Positions 54,932 through 64,000 of a DNA stretch of 64,000 nucleotides are shown piece by piece. A model generated the notes under the pieces. The model searched no databases. It was not told where the DNA came from and worked only from the letters and a program-made list of their open reading frames with translations. The position numbers were made by a program, and so were the translations under genes. The number at the start of each line of letters is the position of its first letter. The stretch's first letter is position 1. The DNA is from Burkholderia lata. Lineage in GTDB: Bacteria > Pseudomonadota > Gammaproteobacteria > Burkholderiales > Burkholderiaceae. The stretch covers positions 620,001-684,000 of the forward strand of contig NZ_CABVQK010000002.1 of assembly GCF_902499335.1 (NCBI RefSeq), in the 5' to 3' direction.

Positions 54932-56494
54932 TCAATGCCCGCCGGCAGCCGCAGCTCCGGCTGCCACGCCCTTGCCCGGTTTCGTCACCCAGACCAGCGG
55001 GATGATCAGCACGAAGATCACCGCCGACAGCCAGAAGATATCGTTCAGCCCCAGCATCGTCGCCTGTGCATTCAGCGTCGCCTCGAGAAACGTCAGCGCC
55101 TTCGGCGTACCGGCGTCGAGCGCGCTCTGCACGCTGGCGACCGCGCTCGCAAAGATCGGGTTGTTCACGCTGCCCTGCTCGGCCAGTTGCGCGTGATGCA
55201 GGATCGTGCGGTCGTTCCAGGCGGTGCTCGCGAGCGACGTGCCGACCGCGCCCATGAACACGCGCGCGAAATTGGACAGGCCCGCTGCCGCCGGGATGCG
55301 CTCCGGCGGCAGCCCCGACAGGATGATCGACGTGAGCGGCGTCATGAAGAACGCCGTCGGGATGCCCTGCAGCAACGTGGGCACCACGAGCGTCCACGTA
55401 TCGACGCCCGTCGTGTAGCGCGAGCGCATGAAAAACACGCCGGCAAACCCGAGAAACGCGAGCGTGACGAGCACGCGCATGTCCGATTTCGGCATCACCT
55501 TGCCGACCAACGGCGCAAGGATCACCGCAAAGATGCCGAGCGGCGCGGTGACGAGGCCCGCATTGACGACCGGATAGCCGAGCGAGCCCTGGATCCATTG
55601 CGGCAGGATCACGAGATTGGCAAAAAACACCGCAAACGCAATCGAGATGGCCATCGTTCCGCCGAGGAAATTTCGTTGTGCAAACAGGCGGAGATCGACG
55701 ATCGGGCGTGCCTCGGTCAACTCCCAGATCAGGAAGAACACGAAGCCGACCACCGCCACGATGGTCAGGATCCAGATCGTCGACGAATTGAACCAGTCGA
55801 GATCCTTGCCCTTGTCGAGCATGACCTGCAGCGCGGCCACCCACACGACCAGCGCGATCAGCCCGACCTTGTCGATCGGCAGCTTGCGGGCCGGCGTTTC
55901 CCGGTTGCGATAGAGCGCCCAGATCACGGCCGCCGCGAACAACCCGACAGGCACGTTGATATAGAAGATCCACGACCAGCTGTAGTTGTCCGTGATCCAG
56001 CCGCCGAGCGCGGGGCCGGCAATCGGCCCGACGGTCGCCGTCATCCCCCACAGCGACAGCGCGCTCGAACTCTTCTCCTTCGGGAACGAAGCCAGCAGCA
56101 ACGCCTGCGACAACGGCACGAGCGGCCCGGCCACGGCGCCCTGAACGATTCGCGCGGCGAGGAGCACGGTCAGGTTCGGCGCGAGCCCGCACGCAGCCGA
56201 CGACAGCACGAACAGCAGAATGGCCCAGACGAACAGCTTCACCTGCCCGACCCGCTGCGTGAGCCAGCCGGTCAGCGGGATCGACACCGCGTTGGCCGCC
56301 GAGAACAGCGTGATGACCCACGTGCCCTCGTCAATGGACACGCCCAGGTTGCCGGAAATGGTTGGAATCGCGACGTTGGCGATCGAGGAATCGAGCACGT
56401 TCATGAACGTGGCGAGCGCCACTGCAAGCGTACCCAGCGCGAATCTGGCGCCGGTCAGGGGCGCCGGCGTACCCGGACTTTCGGACGGTTTCAT
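54932..56494 (-). CDS. DHA2 family MFS multidrug exporter, EmrB type
   Basis: A 520-residue protein with 14 predicted helices. It has motif C-like and DHA2 signatures: FMNVLDSSIANVAIPTISGN in helix 1, the loop WLTQRVGQVKLFVWAILLFV and the ARIVQGAVAGPLVPLSQALL stretch. No EmrA membrane-fusion or outer-membrane gene lies beside it, so it may act alone or with partners elsewhere. MarR follows. Confidence 0.93.
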   Translation of the reverse strand: MKPSESPGTPAPLTGARFALGTLAVALATFMNVLDSSIANVAIPTISGNLGVSIDEGTWVITLFSAANAVSIPLTGWLTQRVGQVKLFVWAILLFVLSSAACGLAPNLTVLLAARIVQGAVAGPLVPLSQALLLASFPKEKSSSALSLWGMTATVGPIAGPALGGWITDNYSWSWIFYINVPVGLFAAAVIWALYRNRETPARKLPIDKVGLIALVVWVAALQVMLDKGKDLDWFNSSTIWILTIVAVVGFVFFLIWELTEARPIVDLRLFAQRNFLGGTMAISIAFAVFFANLVILPQWIQGSLGYPVVNAGLVTAPLGIFAVILAPLVGKVMPKSDMRVLVTLAFLGFAGVFFMRSRYTTGVDTWTLVVPTLLQGIPTAFFMTPLTSIILSGLPPERIPAAAGLSNFARVFMGAVGTSLASTAWNDRTILHHAQLAEQGSVNNPIFASAVASVQSALDAGTPKALTFLEATLNAQATMLGLNDIFWLSAVIFVLIIPLVWVTKPGKGVAAGAAAAGGH

Positions 56495-56854
56495 CGGATG
56501 TCCTTCTGATCGAGCGCCAGCGAACAGCCGCCGCAGCGCCGAGCAAAATTAACTGATAAGTCAGATAAATAATGGAAAAAAAGCGATCGGCGTGACGCGC
56601 GGGTGCTACCCGCGCCGACACCAATCGCTGACTCTACGTTTTCTGCATGGACTATATTTGACTATGCAATCAAATGCAAGTCAGGAACATCGATCGCCGC
56701 TCGCACATGGATGGGCGCGCCGCGATCACAGGCGCCCCGCTCTTATGCCCGCCAGCCGGATCGATAGCAGAATTTATCGGTTATCGTCCGCCCGCCCTGT
56801 TGGTACGTTAGCCGGCTCGCTTCAATGCAACGAACCAGACAAGGAGCACGATCC
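56495..56854. other. Divergent intergenic region, exporter / SsuA gene
   Basis: 360 bp with no gene. It contains AT-rich promoter-like stretches near both starts and the CTGA-TAAG-TCAG palindrome at 56553-56564. Confidence 0.45.
56553..56564. promoter_or_regulatory. CTGA-N4-TCAG palindrome upstream of exporter
   Basis: Short perfect dyad 59-70 bp before the EmrB-type start, in an AT-rich patch. Possible MarR-type site; differs from the repeat upstream of marR. Confidence 0.3.
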
Positions 56855-57844
56855 ATGACGTCGATGAACCGCCGCGCATTCGCACGCGTGATGCTGGCCG
56901 CAGGCCTCACTGCCGCCGGCGTCCGAGCGCACGCCGAGAACGCACCCGATGTGCTGCGTATCGGCTACCAGAAATCGTCGACGCTCATCACGCTGCTCAA
57001 GACGCGCGGCGCGCTCGAACAGGCACTGGCGCCGCACGGCTTGCGCGTGTCGTGGCATGAATTCGCGAGCGGATTGCCGCTGACCGAAGCGCTCAACGTC
57101 GGCGCCGTCGATTTCAGCGCCGACGTGGCCGATACGGTCCCGGTCTTCGCACAGGCCGCACATGCGCGTTTCGTGTACGTCGCGCAGGAAGCGCCTTCGC
57201 CGAAAGCGCAGGCGATCATCGTCAAGCAGGACAGCGCGCTGCGCACGCTCGCCGATCTCAAGGGCAAGCGCATTGCGGTCACGAAGGCGGCCGGCAGCCA
57301 TTACCTGCTGCTCGCCGCGCTCGCACGCGCGAAACTCGGGCCGGCCGATGCGACGATCCACTACCTGACGCCCGCGGACGGCCGCGCGGCGTTCGAGCGC
57401 GGCAGCGTGGACGCGTGGATCACGTGGGATCCCTATGTCGCATCCGTCGACCGCAATCCGGACGTGCGGATTCTGGCCGACGGCAACGGACTCGCGTCGT
57501 ACCAGCGCTACTACCTCGCATCAAGCAGTTTCGCCGCCGCACGGCCCGACGTCGTCCAGATCCTGTTCGACCAGTTGTCGCAGGCCGGCACGTGGCTGCG
57601 CGACCACCCGCAGGAGGCCGCGAATACGCTCGCGCCGATCTGGGGGCTCGACGCGGCGACGATCGCGCGCGCGAACACGCGGCGCAGCTACCTCGTCCGC
57701 GCGGTGGTCGCGCAAAACTTCGGTGAACAGCAGAAGATCGCCGACACGTTCCTCGCGGCGGGGCTGCTGCCGGCCCGCGTCGATACGCGCCAGGCGCAGC
57801 GCTGGAAATTCGCCGAGAAGCGCGCGGATCCGGTCGGCGCGTGA
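56855..57844 (+). CDS. Sulfonate ABC transporter substrate-binding protein, SsuA family
   Basis: A 329-residue periplasmic protein with a twin-Arg-like signal (NRRAFARVMLAAGLTAAG). The mature part matches SsuA: PDVLRIGYQKSSTLITLLKT, WHEFASGLPLTEALNVGAVD, GKRIAVTKAAGSHYLLL and VDAWITWDPYVASV. Start ATG 56855 has AAGGAG at 8 bp. No permease or ATPase is adjacent; ssuDCB lies 19 kb away in this window and has no ssuA. It lies just before tRNA-Leu copy 2. Confidence 0.92.
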   Translation: MTSMNRRAFARVMLAAGLTAAGVRAHAENAPDVLRIGYQKSSTLITLLKTRGALEQALAPHGLRVSWHEFASGLPLTEALNVGAVDFSADVADTVPVFAQAAHARFVYVAQEAPSPKAQAIIVKQDSALRTLADLKGKRIAVTKAAGSHYLLLAALARAKLGPADATIHYLTPADGRAAFERGSVDAWITWDPYVASVDRNPDVRILADGNGLASYQRYYLASSSFAAARPDVVQILFDQLSQAGTWLRDHPQEAANTLAPIWGLDAATIARANTRRSYLVRAVVAQNFGEQQKIADTFLAAGLLPARVDTRQAQRWKFAEKRADPVGA

Positions 57845-57894
57845 GAATCCGTCGCGTGAGGGGCGATATTTTTATCGCCTTGAATGAAATTGTG

Positions 57895-57922
57895 TTGACA
57901 GACTCCGCCGACACGCTAGAAT
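57895..57922 (+). promoter_or_regulatory. Promoter of tRNA-Leu copy 2
   Basis: TTGACA (57895-57900), 16-bp spacer, TAGAAT (57917-57922). Confidence 0.85.
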
Positions 57923-57953
57923 AGCGGTCTTCGCACTGCAGCAAGCGAAACGT

Positions 57954-58040
57954 GCCCAGGTGGCGGAATTGGTAGACGCACTAGGTTCAGGTCCTAGCGG
58001 TGGCAACATCGTGGAGGTTCGAGTCCTCTCCTGGGCACCA
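57954..58040 (+). tRNA. tRNA-Leu (CAG), copy 2
   Basis: Identical 87-nt gene with anticodon CAG and encoded CCA. The upstream leader differs slightly from copies 1 and 3. Confidence 0.97.
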
Positions 58041-58050
58041 TCTGTTTTCT

Positions 58051-58079
58051 AAAAAGGTCGGCTTCTAGCCGGCCTTTTT
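58051..58079 (+). terminator. Terminator of tRNA-Leu copy 2
   Basis: Same stem-loop as for copy 1, with a shorter T-run (five T). Confidence 0.85.
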
Positions 58080-58240
58080 CATTTCCGGCGCAGGAAACGA
58101 TGCCCGCTTCGCGCGAGATCTCGAAAGGCTGCATTTGAAAGCGTGACCGGAGCGCGCATGTGCCACCGAGCCCCTCCTTCCTCGCCATCCTCTGCCTTCT
58201 AAAGCGGCCTACTTCTAGTCGTCCTTTTTCATTCCCGACT
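58080..58240 (+). repeat. Degenerate copy of the tRNA-Leu tail module
   Basis: Aligns with 54213-54374 (spacer with CTCGAAAGGCTGC, then tRNA 3' end and terminator), but with many substitutions: the tRNA end reads GAGCCCCTCCTTCCTCGCCA. An older duplicate than the one at 54305. Confidence 0.65.
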
Positions 58241-58377
58241 CCGGAATTGATGCGCCCACGTGCGCAGCTGGAATCACAAGTTCGACGATGCATGTCGACT
58301 GCCGTGATGTTTGAGTACCCTGCCTCATGCTCCGAACAAGCCCGCCAAATTATTTTCGTTCGCGACCTCAAATAGTG

Positions 58378-58405
58378 TTGACAGTCCTGAAAGACGCGCT
58401 ATAAT
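58378..58405 (+). promoter_or_regulatory. Promoter of tRNA-Leu copy 3
   Basis: TTGACA (58378-58383), 16-bp spacer, TATAAT (58400-58405). The leader down to the tRNA is nearly identical to copy 1. Confidence 0.9.
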
Positions 58406-58441
58406 TTCGCTTCTTTGCAGCAAGCAGCTACTGCAAAACGT

Positions 58442-58528
58442 GCCCAGGTGGCGGAATTGGTAGACGCACTAGGTTCAGGTCCTAGCGGTGGCAACATCGT
58501 GGAGGTTCGAGTCCTCTCCTGGGCACCA
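58442..58528 (+). tRNA. tRNA-Leu (CAG), copy 3
   Basis: Third identical 87-nt gene, anticodon CAG, CCA encoded. Confidence 0.97.
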
Positions 58529-58538
58529 TCTGTTTTTG

Positions 58539-58567
58539 AAAAGGTCGGCTTCTAGCCGGCCTTTTTT
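58539..58567 (+). terminator. Terminator of tRNA-Leu copy 3
   Basis: Same stem-loop with six T after it. The remaining bases to 58835 show no gene. Confidence 0.85.
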
Positions 58568-58835
58568 CATTTCCGGCTTCGGAAACATATCCCCCTTCTT
58601 CGCGAGCGACCTGATCGGTTCGGTTTGCGCAACCAGCCGCCGATGAGCCGCGGCAGCATGCTGCGAATCCAGCGCAAATCCGTTGCTCCGGGTTCGCGTC
58701 ATACCCCGCGCCACCTTGCGCCCGACTTTCCAGGTCTCCTCGATCAGCCCCCGATTCCCGACGCCCCGCCTCGCCATCCCCCACCTCCACCCCAAACCGG
58801 GATTTCCCTAGGCTGACATGGCGGCGCTCACGCGG

Positions 58836-58862
58836 TTAAATAAATCAACGTGATTTATTTAA
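58836..58862. promoter_or_regulatory. Perfect 27-bp palindrome, probable ROK operator
   Basis: Arms TTAAATAAATCA (58836-58847) and TGATTTATTTAA (58851-58862) with a 3-bp spacer, 37 bp before the ROK regulator start. The AT-rich dyad resembles NagC/Mlc-type sites (TTATTT and AAATAA halves). It probably represses the operon until sugar binds. Confidence 0.8.
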
Positions 58863-58898
58863 TGCGCCACCGAACGGCGCACCATGGAAGGAGACGCC

Positions 58899-60146
58899 AT
58901 GAGAAGCCCGCACTTCGGCCAGGGAAGCAACTCGGCCAACGTGCGCCGTTACAACGAGCGCCTGCTGCTGAAGACGCTGCGCCGCGCAGGCAGCGCGTCG
59001 AAGGCCGACCTCGCCCGCCTTGCGAACATGACGGGAACGGCAGTCGGCAGCATCATCGGGTCGCTCGCCGACGCGAAGCTGATCGAATTCGCGGGCCGCA
59101 CCGAAGGCCAGCGCGGCCAGCCGGCCTCGCTGATCCGCCTCGACCCGCGCGGCGCGTTCGGCATCGGCGTCCATCTCGACCGCATGCGCATCGAAACGGC
59201 GCTCGTCAACTTCGCGGGCGACGTGCTCGGCCGCCGCTCGCACGACACGCTGCTCCCTCCGCCCGCCGACGTGCTCGAGATCGTCCGTCACGACATCGAC
59301 GCGATGCAGGCCCTGCTCCCCGACCACGAGCGCGCCCGCCTGACCGGCGTCGGCGTCGCACAGCCTTACAACCTCGGCGCGTGGATGCGCGAACTCGGCC
59401 TCGCGCCCGACACGTTCCGCGCATGGGAAGACGTCGATTTCGCGGCTGACCTCGGTCGCACGCTGTCGCTCCCGGTATTCGGTGAAAACGACGGCAACGC
59501 CGCCGCGATCGCCGAGCTGTTCTACGGATACGGCCGGCAGTGCGACGACTTCGTCTACCTGTTCATCGGGCCGGCGATCGGCGGCGGCATCGCGATCGAC
59601 GGCGACTGCCTGCGCGGCGTGACCGGCAATGCGGGCGATATCGCCGTGATTCCCGTGCCGCCGAGCCGGCTGGCCTCCGCGCCGCCGCCGCGCGGCCCGT
59701 GGGACATCCTGCTCGCGCGCGCGTCGCTGCACGCACTCGTGCGCCATCTGCGCCATCACGGCGAGACGGTCGACAACCGGGCCGATCTCGAAGCGTGCAT
59801 CGCCCGCGGCCTGCCCGCCGTCGACGAATGGATCGACGATTGCGTCGACGCGCTGGCGCCGGCATTGCGCGCGGTGCTGTGCGTGGTCGATGCGCCGGTG
59901 GTCGTGCTCGACGCCGATACCGACGCGGGCCTGCTCGACGCGGTCACGACGCGCTTGCGCGCGGCGCTCGTCGCCACCGCGCCCGAGGCGCGCGGCACGC
60001 CGGTGCTCGTGCGCGGCACGTTCGGCGCCGACGCCGGTGCGATCGGCGCGGCCACGCTGCCGATGTTCTTCAACTTCTCCCCGCGGGCCGGCATCCTCAA
60101 GGGCGCCCGCACCGACTCGCAGGAGGTCAACCATGTCGCGATCTGA
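58899..60146 (+). CDS. ROK family transcriptional regulator
   Basis: A 415-residue regulator. N-terminal helix-turn-helix (about 18-75, [20 protein letters not shown]), then a ROK kinase-like domain (85-405) with [20 protein letters not shown] and [13 protein letters not shown]. The usual ROK zinc motif CGxxGCxE is absent; the segment reads [28 protein letters not shown] sets the start. It overlaps the next gene by 14 bp, so it is part of the operon it should control. Confidence 0.93.
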   Translation: MRSPHFGQGSNSANVRRYNERLLLKTLRRAGSASKADLARLANMTGTAVGSIIGSLADAKLIEFAGRTEGQRGQPASLIRLDPRGAFGIGVHLDRMRIETALVNFAGDVLGRRSHDTLLPPPADVLEIVRHDIDAMQALLPDHERARLTGVGVAQPYNLGAWMRELGLAPDTFRAWEDVDFAADLGRTLSLPVFGENDGNAAAIAELFYGYGRQCDDFVYLFIGPAIGGGIAIDGDCLRGVTGNAGDIAVIPVPPSRLASAPPPRGPWDILLARASLHALVRHLRHHGETVDNRADLEACIARGLPAVDEWIDDCVDALAPALRAVLCVVDAPVVVLDADTDAGLLDAVTTRLRAALVATAPEARGTPVLVRGTFGADAGAIGAATLPMFFNFSPRAGILKGARTDSQEVNHVAI

Positions 60147-61686
60147 GTCGCCCCGCCCGCTGCTCGAGATGCGCGGGATCAGCAAGACGTTCCCGGCCGT
60201 GCGCGCGCTCGACAACGTGAGCCTGACCGTCTATCCCGGCGAGATCCATTCGCTGATGGGCGAAAACGGCGCGGGCAAATCGACGCTGATGAAGATCCTG
60301 TCGGGCGCATACCGTGCCGACGCCGGCGGCGAGATCCTGATCGACGGTGCCCGCATCGACATCGACGGCCCGCTTGCCGCGCGCGATGCAGGCGTCGCGG
60401 TGATCTACCAGGAGCTGTGCCTGTCGCCGAACCTGACCGTCGCGGAAAACATCTACATCGGCCGCGAACTGCGGCGCGGCAACCGGCGCTGGGGCACCAT
60501 CGACCGGGCGGCGATGGCGCGCGGCTGCGAGGACGTGCTCGCGCGCCTGGGCGCATCGTTCGGGCCCGACACGCTCGTCGACACGCTGTCGATCGCGGAG
60601 CAGCAGCTCGTCGAGATCGCACGCGCCGTGCACACCCGCGCACGCATCCTCGTGATGGACGAGCCGACCACGCCGCTGTCGTCGCGCGAGACCGAGCACC
60701 TGTTCCGCCTGATCCGCCAGTTGCGCGAGGAAGGTCTCGCGATCATCTACATCAGCCACCGGATGGCGGAGATCTACGAACTGTCCGACCGTGTGTCGGT
60801 GCTGCGCGACGGCGCGTACGTCGGCACGCTCGAGCGCGAATCGCTGTCGGCCGAGCGTCTCGTCGCGATGATGGTCGGCCGCGACATCTCCGGCTTCTAC
60901 AAGAAGGAACACGCGCCGTACGACCCAGGCCACCTGCTGCTGTCGGTCCGCGACATCGCCGACGGCGCGCGCGTGCGCGGCTGCAGCCTCGACCTGCACG
61001 CCGGCGAAGTGCTCGGCATCGCGGGGCTCGTCGGCGCAGGCCGCACCGAACTCGCACGGCTGATCTTCGGCGCCGAACCACGCGTGCGCGGCGACGTGAA
61101 GGTGGGCGAGCGCACGTTCGGCGCGCACTCGCCGCGCGACGCGATCGATGCGGGCCTCGTCTACCTGACTGAAGACCGCAAGCGCCAGGGCCTGTTCCTC
61201 GACATGAGCGTGCGCGACAACATCAACATCTCCGTATGCAACCGCGATGCGCGGCTCGGTGCGCTCGACCTCGCGCGCGGCGCCGACCGTGCACGCGACG
61301 CGATCGCATCGCTGTCGATCCGCGTGCCGAACGCAAACGTGAACGTCGGCGCGCTGTCGGGCGGCAACCAGCAGAAAGTGCTGCTGTCGCGCCTGCTCGA
61401 GACGAAGCCGCGCGTGCTGATCCTCGACGAACCGACACGCGGCGTCGACATCGGCGCGAAATCCGAGATCTACCGGATCATCAACGAACTGGCCCGGGCC
61501 GGCGTGGGCGTGATCGTCATCTCGAGCGAACTGCCGGAAATCATCGGTGTCGCCGACCGCGTGCTCGTGATGCGCGAAGGCGAGATCGCCGGCGAACTCG
61601 GCGGCTACACGCCGACGCCCATCACGCAGGAAGCAATCATCGCGCTCGCCACCGGCTCGCAGGCCGAACTCGCCGACGCGCACTGA
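60133..61686 (+). CDS. Sugar ABC transporter ATPase, RbsA type
   Basis: A 517-residue double ATPase. Domain 1 has Walker [10 protein letters not shown], signature [13 protein letters not shown] and Walker [12 protein letters not shown]. Domain 2 has the degenerate Walker [10 protein letters not shown], signature LSGGNQQKV and [11 protein letters not shown]. This is normal for the CUT2 family. An AGGAGG site lies inside the end of the ROK gene. Confidence 0.95.
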   Translation: MSRSESPRPLLEMRGISKTFPAVRALDNVSLTVYPGEIHSLMGENGAGKSTLMKILSGAYRADAGGEILIDGARIDIDGPLAARDAGVAVIYQELCLSPNLTVAENIYIGRELRRGNRRWGTIDRAAMARGCEDVLARLGASFGPDTLVDTLSIAEQQLVEIARAVHTRARILVMDEPTTPLSSRETEHLFRLIRQLREEGLAIIYISHRMAEIYELSDRVSVLRDGAYVGTLERESLSAERLVAMMVGRDISGFYKKEHAPYDPGHLLLSVRDIADGARVRGCSLDLHAGEVLGIAGLVGAGRTELARLIFGAEPRVRGDVKVGERTFGAHSPRDAIDAGLVYLTEDRKRQGLFLDMSVRDNINISVCNRDARLGALDLARGADRARDAIASLSIRVPNANVNVGALSGGNQQKVLLSRLLETKPRVLILDEPTRGVDIGAKSEIYRIINELARAGVGVIVISSELPEIIGVADRVLVMREGEIAGELGGYTPTPITQEAIIALATGSQAELADAH

Positions 61687-61728
61687 GCCTCGCCCTTTTC
61701 ATTTCTTTCTTACATTCAGGCTACCGAA

Positions 61729-62766
61729 ATGATCAACCCGACCAAGCAGCGGAACCTCGCTTCCGCGACGGCCCACCCGGTGGGCGATCGTACTCCCCAG
61801 TTGCGCGTCGCCGATCACCGCGCCCGCATGCAGTCGCTGATCCGCACCGCCGGCATGCTGCCCGTGCTGCTGGTTCTGTGCATCGGCTTCGGCTTACTGA
61901 CCGACGGTTTCTTCACGCTGCAGAACCTGTCGATCGTCACGCAGCAGGCATCGATCAACATCGTGCTCGCCGCCGGCATGACCTTCGTGATCCTGACCGG
62001 CGGCATCGACCTGTCGGTCGGCTCGGTGCTCGCCGCCGCGGCCGTCGCGGCGCTGCTCGCGTCGACCATCCCGGGTTGGGGCTGGCTCGGCGTGCCGTTC
62101 GCGCTCCTCGTCGGCCTCGTGTTCGGTGCGATCAACGGCGGCCTGATCTCGTTCCTGCGCCTGCCGCCGTTCATCGTCACGCTCGGTGCAATGACGGCCG
62201 TGCGCGGCGTCGCACGCCTGATCGGCAACGACACGACCGTGTTCAATCCGCAATTGCCGTTCGCGTTCATCGGCAACGGCACGATCCTCGGCGTGCCGTG
62301 GCTCGTCGTGATCGCGTGCGCGGTGATCGCGATCTCGTGGTTCATCCTGCGCCGCACGGTACTCGGGATGCGCATCTATTCGGTCGGCGGCAATCCGGAA
62401 GCCGCCCGTCTGTCGGGCATCAACGTGCGGGCGATCCAGATGTTCGTGTATGCGGCGTCGGGCCTGCTCGCCGGCCTCGGCGCGGTGATGTCGGCCGCGC
62501 GGCTCTATGCGGCCAACGGCCTGCAGCTCGGCCAGTCGTACGAACTCGATGCGATCGCCGCGGTGATCCTCGGCGGCACGAGTTTCGTCGGCGGCGTCGG
62601 CTCGATCGTCGGCACGCTGATCGGTGCGCTAATCATCGCGGTGCTGACGAACGGCCTCGTGCTGCTCGGGGTATCCGACATCTGGCAGTACATCATCAAG
62701 GGGCTCGTGATCATCGGCGCCGTCGCGCTCGACCGCTACCGCCAGCGCGATTCGGCGCGTACCTGA
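61729..62766 (+). CDS. Sugar ABC transporter permease, RbsC type
   Basis: A 345-residue CUT2 permease with about ten helices. Signatures: AGMTFVILTGGIDLSVGSVL, LPPFIVTLGAMTAVRGVARL, GMRIYSVGGNPEAARLSGIN and ELDAIAAVILGGTSFVGGVG. It forms the membrane channel with the preceding ATPase. Confidence 0.95.
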   Translation: MINPTKQRNLASATAHPVGDRTPQLRVADHRARMQSLIRTAGMLPVLLVLCIGFGLLTDGFFTLQNLSIVTQQASINIVLAAGMTFVILTGGIDLSVGSVLAAAAVAALLASTIPGWGWLGVPFALLVGLVFGAINGGLISFLRLPPFIVTLGAMTAVRGVARLIGNDTTVFNPQLPFAFIGNGTILGVPWLVVIACAVIAISWFILRRTVLGMRIYSVGGNPEAARLSGINVRAIQMFVYAASGLLAGLGAVMSAARLYAANGLQLGQSYELDAIAAVILGGTSFVGGVGSIVGTLIGALIIAVLTNGLVLLGVSDIWQYIIKGLVIIGAVALDRYRQRDSART

Positions 62767-62848
62767 GCCCCTTCCCGTCCATTCAACCTTGCGGCGCAGG
62801 CCGATCCCTGCGCCCGCTCGCCAAGCAACTTCACGGAGACACAACGAC

Positions 62849-63793
62849 ATGTTCAAGCACAAAGCCGCCCTGACCGCCGTCGCCTGCGCACTCGCCTTCG
62901 GCGCTTCCGCCGCGCACGCGGCCGACAAGCCGCTCAAATCGATCGGCGTCACGGTCGGGTCGCTCGGCAACCCGTACTTCGTCACGATCGTCAAGGGCGC
63001 CGAGGCACGCGCCAAGCAGATCAACCCGAATGCGAAGGTCACGGCCGTGTCGGCCGACTACGACCTGAACAAGCAGTTCACGCAGATCGACAACTTCATC
63101 TCCGCGCACGTCGACATGATCCTGCTCAACGCAACCGATCCGAAGGCGATCGAGCCGGCGGTGAAGAAGGCGCAGGCGGCCGGCATCACGGTCGTCGCGG
63201 TCGACGTCGCAGCGGCCGGCGCGAACGCGACCGTGCAGACCAACAACGTGAAGGCCGGTGAACTGGCATGCGATTACATCGCGAAGAAACTCAACGGCAA
63301 GGGCAACGTGATCATCGAAAACGGCCCGCAGGTGTCGGCCGTGATCGATCGCGTCAACGGCTGCAAGACCGTGCTCGCGAAAAACGCCGGCATCAAGGTG
63401 CTGTCGAGCGACCAGGACGGCAAGGGCTCGCGTGAAGGCGGGATGAACGCGATGCAGGGCTACCTGACGCGCTTTCCGAAGCTCGATGCGGTGTTCACGA
63501 TCAACGACCCGCAGGCGATCGGCAGCGATCTCGCCGCGAAGCAGTTGAACCGCCCGGGCATCGTGATCACGTCGGTCGACGGTGCGCCCGATATCGAGGT
63601 CGCGCTCAAGTCGAATACGCTTGTGCAGGCGTCGTCGAGCCAGGACCCGTGGGCGATGGCGCAGCAGGCCGTCAACGTCGGCTACGGCATCATGAACGGC
63701 CAGAAGCCGGCCAACCCGATGATCCTGATCGAACCGACGCTCATCACGCGCGACAACGTGAAGACCTACAAGGGCTGGAGCTCGCCGCGCTGA
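62849..63793 (+). CDS. Sugar ABC transporter substrate-binding protein
   Basis: A 314-residue periplasmic protein with a signal peptide (AAHA-AD, residue 24). It belongs to the RbsB/FrcB group: IGVTVGSLGNPYFVTIVKGA, LLNATDPKAIEPAVKKAQAA, DVAAAGANATVQTNNVKAGE and ITSVDGAPDIEVALKS. With the kinase that follows, the system resembles fructose or ribose import. The sugar is not fixed by sequence. Confidence 0.94.
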   Translation: MFKHKAALTAVACALAFGASAAHAADKPLKSIGVTVGSLGNPYFVTIVKGAEARAKQINPNAKVTAVSADYDLNKQFTQIDNFISAHVDMILLNATDPKAIEPAVKKAQAAGITVVAVDVAAAGANATVQTNNVKAGELACDYIAKKLNGKGNVIIENGPQVSAVIDRVNGCKTVLAKNAGIKVLSSDQDGKGSREGGMNAMQGYLTRFPKLDAVFTINDPQAIGSDLAAKQLNRPGIVITSVDGAPDIEVALKSNTLVQASSSQDPWAMAQQAVNVGYGIMNGQKPANPMILIEPTLITRDNVKTYKGWSSPR

Positions 63794-63924
63794 TCGCGCC
63801 GCCCGTCCGCCCGCACGACCGGGCAGTGCCGGGCCGCGTCGCAACGTGCGACGGCCCGCCCTGCCCACCCTTTCATATCAACCGCTGCATGGCCGCGCAC
63901 AACGCCGCGGCACAAGGTTTCGAC

Positions 63925-64000
63925 ATGACGACGACGTTTCCCCGCCTGATCGTATTCGGCGAAGCATTGACCGACTTCATCCGCGACGACGCGCAGCACT
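63925..64000 (+). CDS. PfkB family sugar kinase, N-terminus only
   Basis: Only 25 residues are in the window (TTTFPRLIVFGEALTDFIRD), with the typical GEALxDF start of fructokinase-like PfkB enzymes. An in-frame ATG at 63889 is an alternative start. It would phosphorylate the imported sugar. It is the fifth gene of the ROK-ABC operon. Confidence 0.8.
   Translation, partial: MTTTFPRLIVFGEALTDFIRDDAQH

Noticed and set aside
54084..58528. tRNA-Leu repeats as ends of an insertion sequence or transposon
   Set aside because: No transposase or terminal inverted repeats; the repeats are complete tRNA transcription units.

Overview
The window is a high-GC, gene-dense chromosomal segment. Protein families, gene order (rnr-rlmB, nudix-aat-bpt-pyrD, cysTW-sbp, lexA) and codon usage fit a Burkholderia, most likely of the Burkholderia cepacia complex. 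This assignment is inferred from protein recognition, not from a database search. About 65 protein genes, 5 intact tRNA genes and several pseudogenes can be supported. I see no CRISPR array, rRNA or insertion sequence.

Layout. 1-2591: sulfate importer (sbp, cysT, partial cysW). 2813-4614: lexA behind two tandem SOS boxes, an unknown small gene and a DUF2939 protein. 4717-10055: universal stress protein, NodIJ-type ABC exporter, a YraQ/ArsP-type permease overlapping mnmH. 10120-13983: LysR regulator divergent from an M20 peptidase and an MFS transporter. 14071-25136: mostly single genes (aldo-keto reductase, thioesterase/HxlR pair, PLD nuclease, GAF-GGDEF protein, VOC protein, lipoproteins, DUF695-RraB fusion, ParB/sulfiredoxin-like protein, GNAT). 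25948-26466: VUT-family transporter.

26572-33113 is a decayed genomic island inserted at the 3' end of tRNA-His. The intact tRNA is at 33065-33141, and a degenerate copy of its 3' half plus its terminator lies at 26572-26687. Inside are two secreted enzyme-like proteins of lower GC (a DUF2334 deacetylase-like protein and a probable TIM-barrel protein), a small secreted protein, and phage remnants: a frameshifted phage gene, a cytosine methyltransferase with two in-frame stops, and a truncated integrase.

33198-41070: dusA, two small genes, a Mop/TOBE protein, the sulfonate genes ssuDCB, and an operon of UPF0303, SMR exporter and acyl-CoA hydratase/hydrolase family protein. 41268-46558: initiator tRNA, nudix, the two N-end-rule aminoacyl transferases, pyrD, and a cystine-type amino acid importer without its ATPase. 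46611-53833: sugar dehydrogenase with GntR regulator, rpiA, an AmpD-like amidase, rlmB and rnr. 54020-58567: three identical tRNA-Leu(CAG) genes embedded in repeated modules around a MarR/EmrB pair and an orphan SsuA. 58836-64000: a sugar ABC transport operon led by a ROK regulator behind a perfect 27-bp palindrome, running into a sugar kinase cut by the window end.

A sulfur theme recurs: sulfate, sulfonate and cystine uptake systems all lie here, with their parts dispersed.
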